Assembly (NCBI GenBank): GCA_025890175.1
Contig: JANPYM010000002.1
Location: 846,814-910,813 of the forward strand
Origin: Ciborinia camelliae
Lineage: Eukaryota; Ascomycota; Leotiomycetes; Helotiales; Sclerotiniaceae
Reading direction: 5' to 3'
DNA length: 64,000 nucleotides
In this document: positions 1-12,639 of the stretch, one piece after another
Layout of the letters: every line of letters begins with the position of its first letter
Numbering within the stretch: position 1 is the stretch's first letter
Program-made: the position numbers and the translations under genes
Notes under the pieces: generated by a model
Database searches by the model: none
The model's input: only the letters and a program-made list of their open reading frames with translations
Told to the model about the DNA's origin: nothing

Positions 1-880
1 TGGGGTAGGGGTGAAAGACAACAATGCTCAAATCGAAGTCGGACAATTCGAGGGAGCGAGAACGAGGTTTAGTACATACTATACTAAGTGCTGGCTTGGA
101 GCTTAGTCCGAACAATTGAAGTTTATTTGGGAGAAACCATGGGCCCGCAGGTCAAGACAGGTTGAACAACAATACCATAGACGCTATGCAGCACTATGCG
201 GCACGATGGCAGGCAGTATAGGGCGGACATTTAGGTACGCTGTGCCCCAATCATGCCAAACGAGTTCTAAATACATACAAGCATAAACTTTCCAAGCCAA
301 TTCTGCTACACCAGCAAGGTCTTTCCTCTCATCAACACCCTACCTTCACATCCTCCCAACAATCCAAAGACATGGGATGAGACCTTCTGGAAAGTTTGCA
401 CAAATATCCAAACAAAATATCAAAAATTCTGGAATTGTATACACATACTGTACTAAACTCTAATAATGACGAGGTTTTGTTTCCCTAATCTGTTATACTT
501 CACACAGTTGAGGAAGTTTCTTTTCTGATCTGCTAGTTGTCAATATTGGCCTATGTATGAAAATCATCATGAGGTCAAAAAATGTTGGTCGTTGAATTAT
601 TTTGCCGCGTTTCACGTGTGAGCTATGGAAGGCGGTCAGCCACCATGAACAACAAACAAAGAAATGAGCCAGCACCGAGGAAGTAAGAATACGACAGGGC
701 TAAAACTCATAAGCTTCCCAGCCTCTTCAATCTCCCCTCGGGATTTGTTGATCAATGCTTCATCTCCACAATTGAAGGAGCAGCACACTTCAGTCAGCTT
801 TTTACGAATTTATGATTTACGATTTATTACTATTTCCTGGGATTTAATCAATGGAGAATATGATGCGATATTATTCCTAA
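1..880. other. Intergenic, no gene seen
   Basis: No open frame here has coding character or splice continuity. The last part should hold the promoter and 5' UTR of the Pex22-like gene that starts at 881. Confidence 0.5.
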
Positions 881-2337
881 ATGTCATCCCCATACGATCG
901 CAGAGGCGCACAGGCGCGTCGAGGAAATATTTCCTACTGGTTACCACTAGCTTTCACTGTTACTGCAGCCGCAGTAGGTGTAGTAGCATGGATATGGAGT
1001 ACCAGAGGCGATGAAGATGACGATGATGAAGATGAGAACAAACCTCTCCAACCCCCAAGATCAGAACTTGGTGGTAGAAATCCAGATGGCAGCTTTCGAA
1101 CAGGCCCTCCATCGTACGCGGGCGATATGCGACCGGGAGAAGCTTCTTTTGGAACAGCAGATCAACCACCACCACCACACCCTCCTCGACCTGAAGAATC
1201 GCAAGGTTACATAGCGCAGATGTCAGGCGCACTACAACGAACACCTAGTCCACAGCAGTTTATCAATAGCGCAAGTAGAAGTCTTGCGGCGGGAGCCGCT
1301 GCGGTCGGTGGAGCTGTGGGGAGTGCTCTTTCTTCCATTAGGGAGGAAGACAAACACGGATTCGATGATCATAGAACATGGCAGGAGGAATCAGTTATAC
1401 GACGAAATGCCGCCCCAAGCCCACCCATCACCACAACTACAAAATCGGCCCCAGTCCCAAGGCAAAACGAACTGCGCTCTGAAAGTGCTACAGGAGTTTC
1501 CCCAGCACCTCGAGCGCCAGTTAGCAATGGAAAAAGGAAGACTGTCGCCATTGTAGTCTCTGCAGAATCACACGATGATGACGCTGCTTCGGAAGCAGAC
1601 TATCATCATGAATATGCGGTTTGTTAACTTTGAGATATTAGCCAATAATTACTAAATAGTTTTGTAGTCAATCCTCTCCCATCTTCCACGAAAAACCGAC
1701 TTCTCCAAAATAAGACTATTTATTTTAATATTCGCACCGGGGCTAACGGAGCATCCACTGGATGCTGCAGGTGGGAAACCCAGTGGATCCCTCAGTTCCT
1801 CGTTTTCGAACATTGGCCCAGGCGATGTTCATACTCCGGGGGAAGAAAGCGATAGACAGTTGTAAGCCCCCTTTGTGTTTTTACGAAAGCCATTTGCTAA
1901 TGAACAAAAGAACACCGATGTTTCCTCCAAAGGCTTCGACTCCACCCGCATTTGGCCCAATTTATAACGAAGCATTAGGCTTAGTGGAAAAAGAGACAAT
2001 GGTGCTACCGTTTACCACCCCGACCGGCCATGTTCAAATCCTCCGACAGCTCGCACCCGACTTCGTCTATCTACAAGAATCCCTCGCCGGAGAAAATGGG
2101 TCAGCAATAAATCATCTCCAAAGTTGGCTTCGAGAAGACGTTGTCCTAATCGTAGGCGCCGATGGAGGCCACGGTGGACTTGCAGATAGCGAATCCGAAG
2201 CTGGGAGCCAAGTTTCGAGGAAAAAAGAACAATGGTGGGAGAGAGAGGATAGAGTTGGTCTTGGAAGAGGTGTTGTTGTTGTAGAGGGGAATCGCGTTGG
2301 AGATTATTGGGCTAGAAAGGTTCTTGGGGTGGAATAG
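881..2337 (+). CDS. PEX22: Peroxin-22-like peroxisomal membrane protein
   Basis: Three exons (881-1618, 1668-1861, 1911-2337) give 452 residues; both introns are 49 nt and in phase. The N-terminus has one hydrophobic segment (about residues 20-40) after an arginine-rich start, then an acidic DEDDDDEDE stretch and a long proline/serine-rich linker. The conserved part follows: KRKTVAIVVSAES, then SILSHLPRKTDFSKIRLF in exon 2, then ALGLVEKETMVLPFTTPTGH and LQESLAGENG in exon 3. This order matches my memory of the ascomycete Pex22-like family. Pex22 anchors the ubiquitin-conjugating enzyme Pex4 on the peroxisome for Pex5 recycling. The filamentous-fungal proteins are much longer than yeast Pex22 (about 180 residues). 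The start is the first ATG in frame and places the anchor at the N-terminus. The family call is recognition, not a search result. Confidence 0.72.
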
Positions 2338-3961
2338 GCAAGAAACCAGACAGGCAGATAAGGGGCGTCTTTTTTCTTTCTTTTTTTCTTATACCTTTTG
2401 TGTAGGGCTTCATGGATGGATGGATGGTTGGTTGATACCGGGCTGGGAGCGTTTGAGGTCACAGGATAATCTTCATGAACTGACTTGCAAATATTATGTA
2501 TGATGGATAATTTTTATTGGATGCACAAATCATAATTCATTCTTTCGAATATAATTAAGCTTATTTCTCTTCTTTTGGTAATTTGATTATCATTAGTTGT
2601 GTTACATCGCCATATTAATATAGGCAACAGTGCTGTGCCCCTTTCATTTCTGACTCACACCGGAATCATATCCCCAACACAGCAATGTTTGCACCATTTG
2701 CCCGTTCTATCCCCTTCAAATCTTCCTCAGTCCCCCCTTTCGAAAAACTATATAAACCCCCATTATCCCACCTTATTCTCTTCCTTTTTTCCTCATCAAT
2801 CTAGCCGGTGCTTCTCTCACCCTTCGCTTAGATCAAATGTAGTATCTGTTCTATCCATGTTTAACCACTTGGATCGGTGATTCTTTCACCAACCTTACCT
2901 TTGGTTTACCATAATTTTTTGTTCAAAAGCTTCAATGTCATGCGTTGATCGTGTGCAGGGGAGTGAAGGTGTCCCTGGTATTACACTGCTTCCAGGTGAT
3001 GCCGATTTTGACTTTTCGTTGCTTCTGTCCGGCGATGCTGGGGGGGGCGAGGAAGAGTTGGGGAGAGTGGGGGAAGGGCAGGGGGAAGGGCTGGAGGGAA
3101 GATAGATGGGATCTTTGGAAGGGGAGAGTGGGGAGGGAGATAGACATGGACTGTGAAAGACAGAGAAGCGGGAATCGAAGGTTTAAGGAATCAGTGGGAG
3201 AGTGGGCTTTGACGGTATATTAGCAATGATTTATAAGATCAATACTCTCTTGTATATAGAATTCAATCAGCATCAACAGTTCTGTACAGTGCATTGTACA
3301 ATATATCATACTACCCCTTGTGTAATCGTCGTACAATGATGGTGAATAAACGCTAGGTAATATCTCACAATCTCAATCTCAAGGTTGAATTCAATTCGGA
3401 ATAATGAAATGGCGATATATGCTGTAAGATTTTCCCAGCAGGTCGCAATCTTTAGAGGAAACCTCCACTGCTACTAGACTGAAGGGGCCACTGTAACCGG
3501 CCGTCTTTTCCATTAACACTAACGGAGAGCAATTATCACCTGTTTAATTTGTCTAATCGTACCTCAAGATAAAAAGGATCGAAATCGGATACAAAAAGAC
3601 ATCATCGTTAATCGAAAAGTTCTACCGAAAGCATTGCCTGCGAAGGTCGGCAATAGAGTTGTCTTTGGGTCAAATCACGTGATTATATGACTCATGTGAT
3701 GCTAGTCTCGACATTTTTCACAACTTCGAGAGACAGCGAAATCGCAGGATAATCAACACTTAATTCCAGAACACAGCCTTCACAACTCGTCTTTAAAGAA
3801 GGAGTACCCATTCAGTCGCTAGATTTTACTTCCGTACAATATTCTGCTGTGAACCGTTGGATATTTTGAGCTGGGTTCCTCTCACATTCATATCTTCGAC
3901 TTTTCTCAATCATCCCACCTACCTTCGAGACCCTTCTCCACGCGAAAACAAATAACCGATC
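2338..3961. other. Intergenic between Pex22-like gene and eIF2B gamma
   Basis: About 1.6 kb without a supportable gene. It contains pyrimidine-rich runs near 2690-2820, a purine-rich G stretch near 3040-3140, and the presumed promoter and CT-rich 5' UTR of the gene at 3962. Open frames of 70-93 codons here have no splice or codon support. Confidence 0.5.
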
Positions 3962-5860
3962 ATGCCTCACGCAATGCCAGCACCTGGCTTCCAGGCCATA
4001 ATTCTTTGTGGACCGGGATCATCTTTCCCCACGTTCACTTCCAATCCAGATGAGAATCCAAAGGCTTTGATACCGATAGCAAACAGACCTATGGTCTGGT
4101 ACCCCATCGATTTCTGTTATCGAATGGGTGTTACCCGTAAGTGAAGTCATATTTCTGTATTTGCCATTAATATCCCAAAGACTGCTTTGAATGCACAGTT
4201 TTGAGTGCAACACTGAAAAGAGCAGTTTGGTGAATGTCTCTCGGGACTACCTTGAACCCTACAACTTTGAGGATCTCAAGATACTAACACTTATTCAGAT
4301 ATCACTCTCATTACACCACCTTCTTCAGAAGCGGCTATAAAAACTGCATTGGCCACAAATCCGCATCTGACAAGTCTGCCGTTACCAAAACCAGATTTAT
4401 TAGCACCCGAAGATCTAGATCAAACCACAGGTACTGCACAGATCTTTCGATTACCAGAGGTACGAAACATCATCAAAGGTGATTTCATAGTACTTCCCTG
4501 TGATTTGGTTTGTGAGCTTGGCGGCGAATCTTTGATAGAATCATGGATGGTAAAGGAAGGAGGTTTGGGTGGGGCCACTGGAGGAAATCACGAGGGCCCG
4601 AAAATGGCACTTGGTGGTGAAAGGGGTGGAAGACGTGGTGGACTTGGAGTGTGGTACGAGACCAAGAGCGAAACGGTAATCAAAGGTGAAGAAACCGATT
4701 TTATTGCAACATCGCCCCTCGCCGCCACCTCCGTACCACCATCGAAATCATCTTTGATTCCCCATATATCGAACCTGGTTTATTCTGTTCCCACCGATAC
4801 CCTCAAGGATATCGTTGAAGACAAAAAAGGGTTGCCCATTCGACATGCCCTAGTCCGCAGCCATCCCCGTATTCGCATGCTGAGTTCCCATCGAGATGCG
4901 CATATTTACATTTTCCCAGCCTGGGTCATCGACATGATCAGCGCGAACGAGCACATGGACAACATTGGTGAAGATGTTATTGGATGGTGGGCTAAAGCGG
5001 GGTGGCAACAAAGTCTAGGGGACAAATTAGGTTTACGAGATCTTTTCGAGAACACACGACCTGATGAGGTCGATGACAATATGCTTGATAACGGTCCAAC
5101 AAGTGATGATATCGATTACGGCAATATGAGTTCAACTTGGACCTCTAAGCTCGAGGATCCGCTATCTACCAAACCGTCAGACACTTCGGCCTCTAACGAA
5201 AAATCAAGCTTGGTTATACCTCCAATCCTAGCATACATTCATCCTTCAAAGCCTACACCGCAAGGATCTCCACCCCTCATTCGACGAGTCGATACCGCCC
5301 CCATCCTTTTAAACGTATCCCTCCAACTCGCCAAAATCGAAGCCATCGATCAAATTGGCCGTGATGCCGCCTCCCCATTTGCCCATAACAGTAAAATAGC
5401 CTACCCGGAAGGAATCGCACAGAAGACTACGGTACGACCCGATTGTCTTTTAGCCGAAAATGTAATCGTGGAAGAGAAATGCATTATCAAAGAATGCGTC
5501 ATCGGTGCGAACTGCCAAATCAAAACTGGAGCAAGATTGACTCGTTGTGTATTGATGGACGGAGTGGTTGTGGGGCAATCGTGTACATTGACGGATTGTG
5601 TATTAGGAAAGGGGAGTGTGATTGGAGAGAAATCGGAGCTACAAGACTGTGAAGTTCAAGAGAGTTTTTATGTTGACCCTGAGAGTAAGTTCTTACACCC
5701 ACACCAAATCTTTGAGATATGATTACTGATCAAAATTATCCTAATAGCCAACAAAAAGAAAGACAGACTCATGAGTTCTGAGGGGTTGGGCTTAGCCACC
5801 AAGCAAGAAATTGAAGACTTCAAAAACGATGATTCTGATGAGTCCGCGTCAATTAGCTAG
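3962..5860 (+). CDS. GCD1: Translation initiation factor eIF2B subunit gamma
   Basis: Three exons (3962-4136, 4299-5684, 5748-5860) give 557 residues, close to yeast Gcd1 (578). The introns are 162 and 63 nt and keep phase. The N-terminus is a nucleotidyltransferase-like fold: FQAIILCGPGSSFPTF, then NPKALIPIANRPMVWYPIDF, the sugar-nucleotide pyrophosphorylase signature shared by eIF2B gamma and epsilon. The C-terminal part (about 440-515) is a left-handed beta helix of isoleucine/valine hexapeptide repeats (ENVIVEEKCIIKECVIGANC and following). The tail is a short acidic segment encoded by exon 3. eIF2B is the guanine-nucleotide exchange factor that recharges eIF2; gamma pairs with epsilon in the catalytic subcomplex. 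A variable insert at about 250-330 separates the domains. Confidence 0.93.
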
Positions 5861-6730
5861 TTTTAGAATTTCAATAAATATACCAAAGTGTTGCCCACGC
5901 TAAAAATGTCCATCCATACTAGGGAACTCAACCTTCAATATACTTATTTTACAGATCTTTCCTTTTAGAACCTCCACCCCTTACTTAAAAGGTTATTTTT
6001 CTTCCCACCCATCATCTCTTTGCATCGATACTCCACTCATTTCAACCCCAATATTATATAAAACCATGACCTAAGAGACGGAAGCATCTTCATCATCCAC
6101 TAGATCCCTGAAATTTAAAGCTAGTTTTAGGCAGGGAAGTATGCCCAATTCCTGCTCTATACCTACATCAAATGCAAAGTAATCCCACGGACACATAATC
6201 CATGTTAACATGAACTGCAAAGCAAAAGATGACCCAGGTGCATCAGAGTTAGGGTCTTCAAACTCCTCAGCTCTCGCTAACCTCTCTACAAATCATGATC
6301 CAATCGGGCGACCTACTTATACCCGTAGCCCGTCTCGCATATAGTGTGCTTGACTGCCTAGGTCTTTCAATGAGCCAATTTCCTACGTTATGAGGCTGTT
6401 GGGTTTTGGTTGACGGGAAGTCTCCCGGTGCCGCCAAGCAGTGCCGCGAGTATCGCAATATATATCCATGGCTAGCACAAAGTATATGCTCTGTTGCATT
6501 ATTCACGTTATATTGACTCATAATAAGTCCGAATCAAGTACCGTGCCATGTGAGGGGGTCCTGCAGAAAGGGATCATCATTGTATTTCCTCGTTGGGTGG
6601 CCATAAACGCCTCCAACTGTTGGTATGCCGAATGCCTAATCCTTATTATGCACTGCAACCATAATTTCAAATCTTGACAGATTTAACGGCGCTTTTCAAG
6701 GGTGTTTATTTGGGGGCACCACGGGGGTGC

Positions 6731-6812
6731 GGGATGTTAAGATTCAATTGATTGGGCTGGGTTGGGTTGGGGGGACGGGATGTGAAGATTGAATTGATTG
6801 GGTTGGGACGGA
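6731..6812. repeat. Two tandem copies of a 46-bp G/T-rich unit
   Basis: The segment starting GGGATGTTAAGATTCAATTG at 6731 recurs at 6777 as GGGATGTGAAGATTGAATTG, with 46-bp spacing and a few substitutions. Both copies run into GGGTTGGG stretches. A local slippage duplication is the simplest reading. Confidence 0.7.
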
Positions 6813-7172
6813 GGTGCAGTACTTACTTACCTACCTACCTACACTATTGTTTATGCACGCACTTCTCTCTTTCTCATACCCCTTCAACTCTTTCAAGTAG
6901 TTCCCACGCATCTACCCTTGATTATAACTTTCCTTCCACCTTAAACCAAATCAAGTAGTTTTCGTTCTCGGAGACATATGTCCAGATTCCAGAATATTAC
7001 TTTCCCGTCTCAACTTCCCTTTCCTTCTCATTAGTACTCGTATTCTCTCCAATGTTCTTTGACTTTCTTCGCCATTCCACCAAAGTACTTCATTCACGCT
7101 ATTCCCACCCATGCATGCCCCCATGCTTTTGATGAGGAACCCTAGCCCCCTCTCACCAACTCCATGTACCAA

Positions 7173-7266
7173 TTGAATAGCCTTTGGTAGTTACCCTCAC
7201 TTTGACTAATAGGATTGCATTTATCATTCGAATAGCCTTTTACAGTTACCCTCACTCTGAATAATA
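7173..7266. repeat. Paired direct repeat of about 40 bp
   Basis: GAATAGCCTTTGGTAGTTAC near 7175 recurs as GAATAGCCTTTTACAGTTAC near 7231. Each copy is followed by CCTCACT, then TGA and TAATA with small changes. No terminal inverted repeats or coding sequence accompany it. Confidence 0.6.
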
Positions 7267-9349
7267 AGTCATGGGAAATATCTCCTTTGCTACATGTTTA
7301 TCGCGTTAATGCGTACTACATAGGTTGAGAGGTACTACGTAACACACAATGTAAGCGCTTTCCGCGCGGGTGGCTGGTACCTCTGTAGTACACTCTGTGT
7401 AGGGGGTACCGAACACGTACCACATGGCGAGTACCTCATGGCGATTTATACGATTCGGTGAAAGGGGTGAGGTAAGACTTCTAGTTTTCCTGCAATGTTT
7501 GTGGAGTTGAAGATTCGCTGTGAGATTGATAGGAGCATCTGATGGAGTTCTTCTCTCCTCCATCCCCCTCCACACAAGGTCCCACATAATCCTACCCATC
7601 AAGCTCTCATTAGAATTTCTTCCCCTATCCCCCTATCCCCCGGTCCCCCAAATACCACCACTTCAAAGCTATACCAAGAATCTTCCCCCCTTTACTACAC
7701 CCATGATACCCCATTCCTACCCTTACTCTCATCTCTCCATTACCTCCTCATCTGCCCACTTCCTCACTCCCTTAAATCCCATCTCCGCATAAAAATCCAT
7801 CCAGCCCCCCTCCCCCCTAATCTTCTTTTCAACCATAAATATCAGAATCAATACCAAAAACCTCTCGACTACTAGATACCCAGGGCGCCCCTCAAACTCC
7901 CATTCCTTCAAGAATATCCACATGCTTTCCACACATTCCCCATATCATATCCATTCAAAAAAATACATTCATATTCATCCATCATAAAGCCATCATCCAT
8001 TACAGATATTGCTTAAACTCCCATCATGTCCCTTCATCACATATTATTATACTTACAGCAATCCACACACTTCCCCCTCGAAATAGGCGAATGCCCAAAT
8101 TACAAACCCACAAGGTCATAATATTCATAGAAAGTTCAATTGTGACCAATTTCTGCATTTACTATATATCTACTATCCAGCCCATATATATATATGTATA
8201 TTATATCCCCACACTAACCCCGTCTCTTTCCTTCGCCCCATACAAAATTTCAATTTCTGGTTACCTGCTCTAGGACACAAACGAGTCGATCCGAATTTCA
8301 AAATTCACTATAAATTATAAACCCATCCCGATCCCCAACATCAACAGCTAGCTCCTAATGACCATCTAACCAGCATACATACATACATCTCCTTCCCCTT
8401 CTCAACCCAAACACAAACAAAAACACAAACAAAAATCCTTCCGATACCCCTACATCTCCAAAGAGATAGTCCATGAACACAACAAATAAAACCTCATCCC
8501 CAAGATCAAACCTCTCTGCTTCATCCCCTAGCATGCATGAATTTGACCCAGAGACGAAGCAGATTTCAGAGTTGCGATGCATCACCATCAAGACACCTTA
8601 AGATTACATATAGAAAAACCTGCATGAGGGAAACGCAACTCGTAACTTAAGGAGCCTAGGCTAGGATATTCTTCTAACCCTGTTGGTTTGTAAGATGACT
8701 TTCTCAAATACCTTGGATGCATCCATACAAATGGTGTACATCTCACTTGTTGATATTAGGCGGAGGAGGGCAGCCCGGATAGAAATGGGATGAGATGAAA
8801 CTGACCCCCTACCTCAAGTTTAGGCGAACCCATGGTACGGGTAATAATTGAAACAGAAGTTAAATATAGGCCGGAAACTTCACAAACACAAGTAACTAAC
8901 AACGCGAGTAACTTTTCCAAATGAGATGAGACCCATAAGGAGAAATAACACCCACATTTCATCCTAGCTGAGCATGGCATTTTGTTGGAATGCAATCAAG
9001 TGTAAGGATAGCAATATCAGAGAGTAGGTAGACAGATGTAGCCCAGAAAGGCACCAAAATTCATATTAGAGAGGAATAAATACGCTGCCGCAACAAATGA
9101 CCGTCTTTCCATCACTAAGCCAAGCCAAGTATCCATCAAAGCCAGCCCCCGCCGCAATTAAAAATTGACCCTTTAAGTTGAAAGGGTAACTTCTTGTTTC
9201 GTATCCATGAAGAAAGAATCGTATCCCATCATCAAATCAGAAAACCTTCCTTCAATTAAGTAATGAACCTTTGCATTCTCCCCACAACCGTAGCGAATGT
9301 GGTATGATATTGTGATGATCATTGGACCAATAGAGGGATGGAATTGTTC

Positions 9350-11010
9350 TTAATATCGTTCGACATATTCCTTTTTGGGGTGCTTGATAATGGTTCCTGG
9401 GGGATGATCTTCTTTGTAGAACTTGCAGGCAAATGCCATACAAGTAGGCTCCTTGGATCCCACGCTTGGAATGACCACACTTGGGCAATGATGGCCGTAA
9501 ATACATTCCTCATTGTCGCAATCTTGGCCATTGACACAAGGATTTTGTCGTGTCAAATGAGCAATGGCCTTTATTTCTTCATCGGTGGCTTTGTGATCGT
9601 GTTCGAAACAGCATTCAGTGCCTTTAGAGCAAGGTCCTCGTAGATAATGATTATTGCATAATTTGTTGTTATTCGTTCTTCGTTTCACCGCTTCCAATAC
9701 ATCTTTCTTGACGTGTATTGGTGGATCAAGTCCTCGAGGCTCGGGGATCCAGGCCAGCCGCAAAAAAACATTATTTGTAACATCTGGTTTCTTGACTGCT
9801 GTTGAAGTGGCTTTACCCAAGGCAGGAGAGGCCACGGCGGTTGGCGGTGTCGGAGGAGGTATAGAGGTGACACCTGCCCAAGTTGATGGAGCAGATGTAG
9901 AGCTAGCTTCTGTCGCCCGGTCTATCAATTTCTCGGAGCGAAATATATGTTCGAATTTGAGGGTACGTAGGCCGATGGCAGAGAGTTCGCGGACTATTGG
10001 GGGCCCTTCCATTATTGTAATTCTGTTTCGATCGTCCTGTGTAACTACTTCGTCGAGAAATGGTGCATACCCGCTATCAAATGATATTCCAAGTAAGAGT
10101 TGTTTGCAGTTCCAATTTCTTAAATGCCATCTAATACATTCTTGTAGAAGTCAGTACCATACGATGATAGCTTGCTGCGGATCGACCATGAATCGCAATA
10201 TAATTATACGAACCTTTAATCTTTGAATCTGCCCTCTCCTTCCCATGGCCAACATCTATAAAATCGAAATGTGCTTTTCCTTGTGTAAATCCTAAAGTAA
10301 AATCTTTGAATTTTTCGAGACTTTCGAGCGATCCATCTCGTACCAGGGCCTTTGATAGTCCGGAATAATTTGCACAAACTTTTGCCATAATTTCAATCTC
10401 CTCAGTTTGAGGTCCACTACATTGTTCGAGTATTGATGCTCGGAGAAGGTTGGCTGCCTTTTTGCCTCCTTCGAGCCCTTGATTTATGAGATCCTGGTTG
10501 AACTATGTAACACCCATCAGCTGAAGTTGAGACGGGATATGACAGATGCGCAACTAACAATCATGCCATCGGCATCAACTAGGGCCATTATGTACGGATT
10601 TCGATTCTATTTTGCGATATATCAGTGATTGGCAGTCATCAGACCAGCTCCTTTCCTACCTGCAAGATACCATTCTCAGTGATAGCCCGGTCTAAATGTT
10701 GGCTGGTCAAATTCCAATGTATTTGCAATTCTCTTCTAGACTTTCTCGAATCATCCAAGTCCAGATGTGCATCCTCCAATTCTTTTGTGAGACGATCATT
10801 TTCATGTCGCAGACCATTTTCGACCGTTTCGATATAAATGAGAAGGTCCTGGGAACAATTGAAGTTAGCATAACTAATTCTTCTCCAACATCAAGATTTC
10901 GTCGGCGAATAATCAGAAACAGAAACACCCACCTTAATTAATTCATTGCCCGTTTCTCTTTGCGCTTCTAACCTATTGAAACGCTGAACGAAATTTTCCA
11001 TCATCGCCAT
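9350..11010 (-). CDS. Tandem CCCH zinc-finger protein, putative RNA-binding
   Basis: Five exons on the minus strand (11010-10933, 10848-10660, 10606-10559, 10502-10214, 10140-9350) join in phase to 464 residues. The first about 90 residues are predicted coiled coil (LEAQRETGNELIK, then ENDRLTKELEDAHLDLDDSR). The middle contains ALVDADGMI, an IDVGHGKERADSKIK core and GYAPFLDEV, the pattern of a conserved fungal domain found upstream of CCCH fingers. The C-terminus carries a C-x8-C-x5-C-x3-H finger (about 363-381) and a C-x5-C-x4-C-x3-H finger (about 403-417). Such proteins are thought to bind RNA, but no specific role is shown here. The 10214/10213 donor is GTTCGT. It was chosen because only the acceptor at 10141 restores the frame and gives a conserved tryptophan-histidine-leucine run. 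The start is the first ATG before the coiled coil. Confidence 0.85.
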
Positions 11011-12540
11011 GATAGCTTTAGCTTTATGGGATATTAATATAGATAAAGTGAAGATAGAATTATTTAAACTCAATGTAATATTAATATTTAATTGATGTTG
11101 TCGCGTGGGAACTTTTTTGGAAGCTTTCAATAATTGGAGACGCGACAGCGATGTGGGGAGCATACATGGGGCACTAGGGCTGTACTCCGTATTTATTATA
11201 GTAGCTGGAGTGAGTGTATTACCTGAGCTGAACCTGACCTGATCTGGATGTTGAGAAATGGGAATACCTTCAAATTTACCAAAAGAATATTCTCAGTCAA
11301 TGTGATTAATTGATTTTTATGTATTTATTAATGTTAAAAAAAAAGAGGTCTTATAATTTTATTATGATGAAAGTGTCCTCCCCTTTCTCTAGATTTTTAA
11401 TATGTTGAGGAAGTTTTCTTTCATTAGTAAGAATCCCTCCCAATTGATTACCTAGGTTTGCAGTCGAGTCCCTCCTTGCCTTGAGAAATTTATTTATGTA
11501 ACAACCGCGAGCAAGCGATGAGAGAAGAGAGAAGAGAGAAGTATACTCATGTTTGATGCTATTGCTACTGTACAGTCTCGGAATTCTGCAGCAAGCAATC
11601 CATCTGCGAAGAATTATCTTTTCTTTTCTCAATTTGTGGAGGTTACATTGAAGACGGGAGTTTATGCTGCCAAGTTATCATTTCCAGTGTTCACAGGGCC
11701 TATGCTAATGCCGACCGTATGTTTGACAAACGAACAGAGGATTGTCAGCAACATCATAGCAGGAGCAGATCAATAAATCAAGCGTAATAGTTTGAGACAA
11801 AAGTACTTAGATCTATGTGCTTGTTTTCTTTTCATCAAAGTAGAACTACCCAGTACTTAAGCAAAAGTTTGTGAGCGGAGGAGAAAGTTTGATAATAATG
11901 GTCAGCAAAAACGGTGTTCCCCAACTATATGACGGGTGACGGAGGGCCATACATCGGTGTCGGTGAGTTCTATCCTCATGTTCTCTCTCAGACTCAGTAG
12001 CTAGCTAGCTGCTCTTCCTTTTCGAGGTGAAAGTGCGAGTCGCCGATATACCACAGCGGTTCCAATCTCTGGAAGACCTCAAGAAGGGGTAATAGCTTTG
12101 CCTTGGTGACCCAACACATCAATCTTAATCAGTCACGGCGGCAGAGACGAATGGATATGGAAAGATATAAAATTGCGCAATGCTCTCCTGCTTTTGATGT
12201 CCAAGAATCGAGCAAATAGCAAACTGTAATGTTTGAAAACCAACCCAAAATATCGAAACATCTACTCCTCAAAATTCATTCAAAATTCCTTCCAAGGTCT
12301 TTATTCTCATAAAAATCTAAATAATGTATATGTGAGGAAATTGTATTGATAAGGAAGGAAATTTAAGATCAAAATATTGTACAGCTAGCTGACTGATTTA
12401 CCACTCAACTCCCTCCATTGCGCATAATCTTGACAACCCAACCACTGTCAACCAGAGATTTACATATACATACATACTCAATGATTCTGAACATAACCCT
12501 TGATCCCTATCCAAAACCCAACGACCAACACCTTAACATC
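11011..12540. other. Intergenic, AT-rich
   Basis: About 1.5 kb upstream of the CCCH gene. A 75-codon ATG frame at 11549-11776 (+) and a 93-codon frame on the other strand overlap, and neither can be supported. The rest shows no coding character. Confidence 0.45.
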
Positions 12541-12548
12541 ACCATCAA

Positions 12549-12629
12549 TTAACCTTAAACTCACCACCAACCCCCTTAAAAATTTCCCCAACAAAATCCG
12601 ACCGATGTTCATCGTACCACCCCGCCCCC
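12549..12629 (-). pseudogene. 3' coding tail of an unknown gene cut by an assembly gap
   Basis: Reading leftward out of the N run, the minus strand encodes GAGWYDEHRSDFVGEIFKGV followed by six residues and a TGA at 12549-12551. The composition is strongly protein-like and has the look of a folded enzyme's C-terminus. On the other side of the gap a short minus-strand frame ends MFAYGW before the Ns, in G-rich sequence. The gene is truncated in the assembly rather than shown to be broken in the organism. I do not recognise the family. Confidence 0.45.
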
Positions 12630-12639
12630 NNNNNNNNNN
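12630..12639. other. 10-N scaffold gap
   Basis: Ten N characters flanked by C-rich/G-rich homopolymer sequence. The true gap size is probably unknown, since the second gap in this window also has exactly ten Ns. Confidence 0.99.

Larger units (their letters stand above)
5861..9349. other. Long intergenic region, low complexity
   Basis: About 3.5 kb between a plus-strand and a minus-strand gene, so it holds the 3' ends of both. It contains tandem 46-bp copies at 6731, paired 40-bp repeats at 7173/7232, and a strongly pyrimidine-biased plus strand at 7550-8000. No frame shows coding character. Confidence 0.5.

Noticed and set aside
5861..9349. Possible gene in the pyrimidine-biased stretch at 7500-8000
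   Set aside because: The frames are translations of strand-biased low-complexity DNA without splice sites or motifs.
11549..11776. 75-codon ATG frame on the plus strand
   Set aside because: It overlaps an opposite-strand frame of similar length and has no leader, splice signal or recognisable motif.
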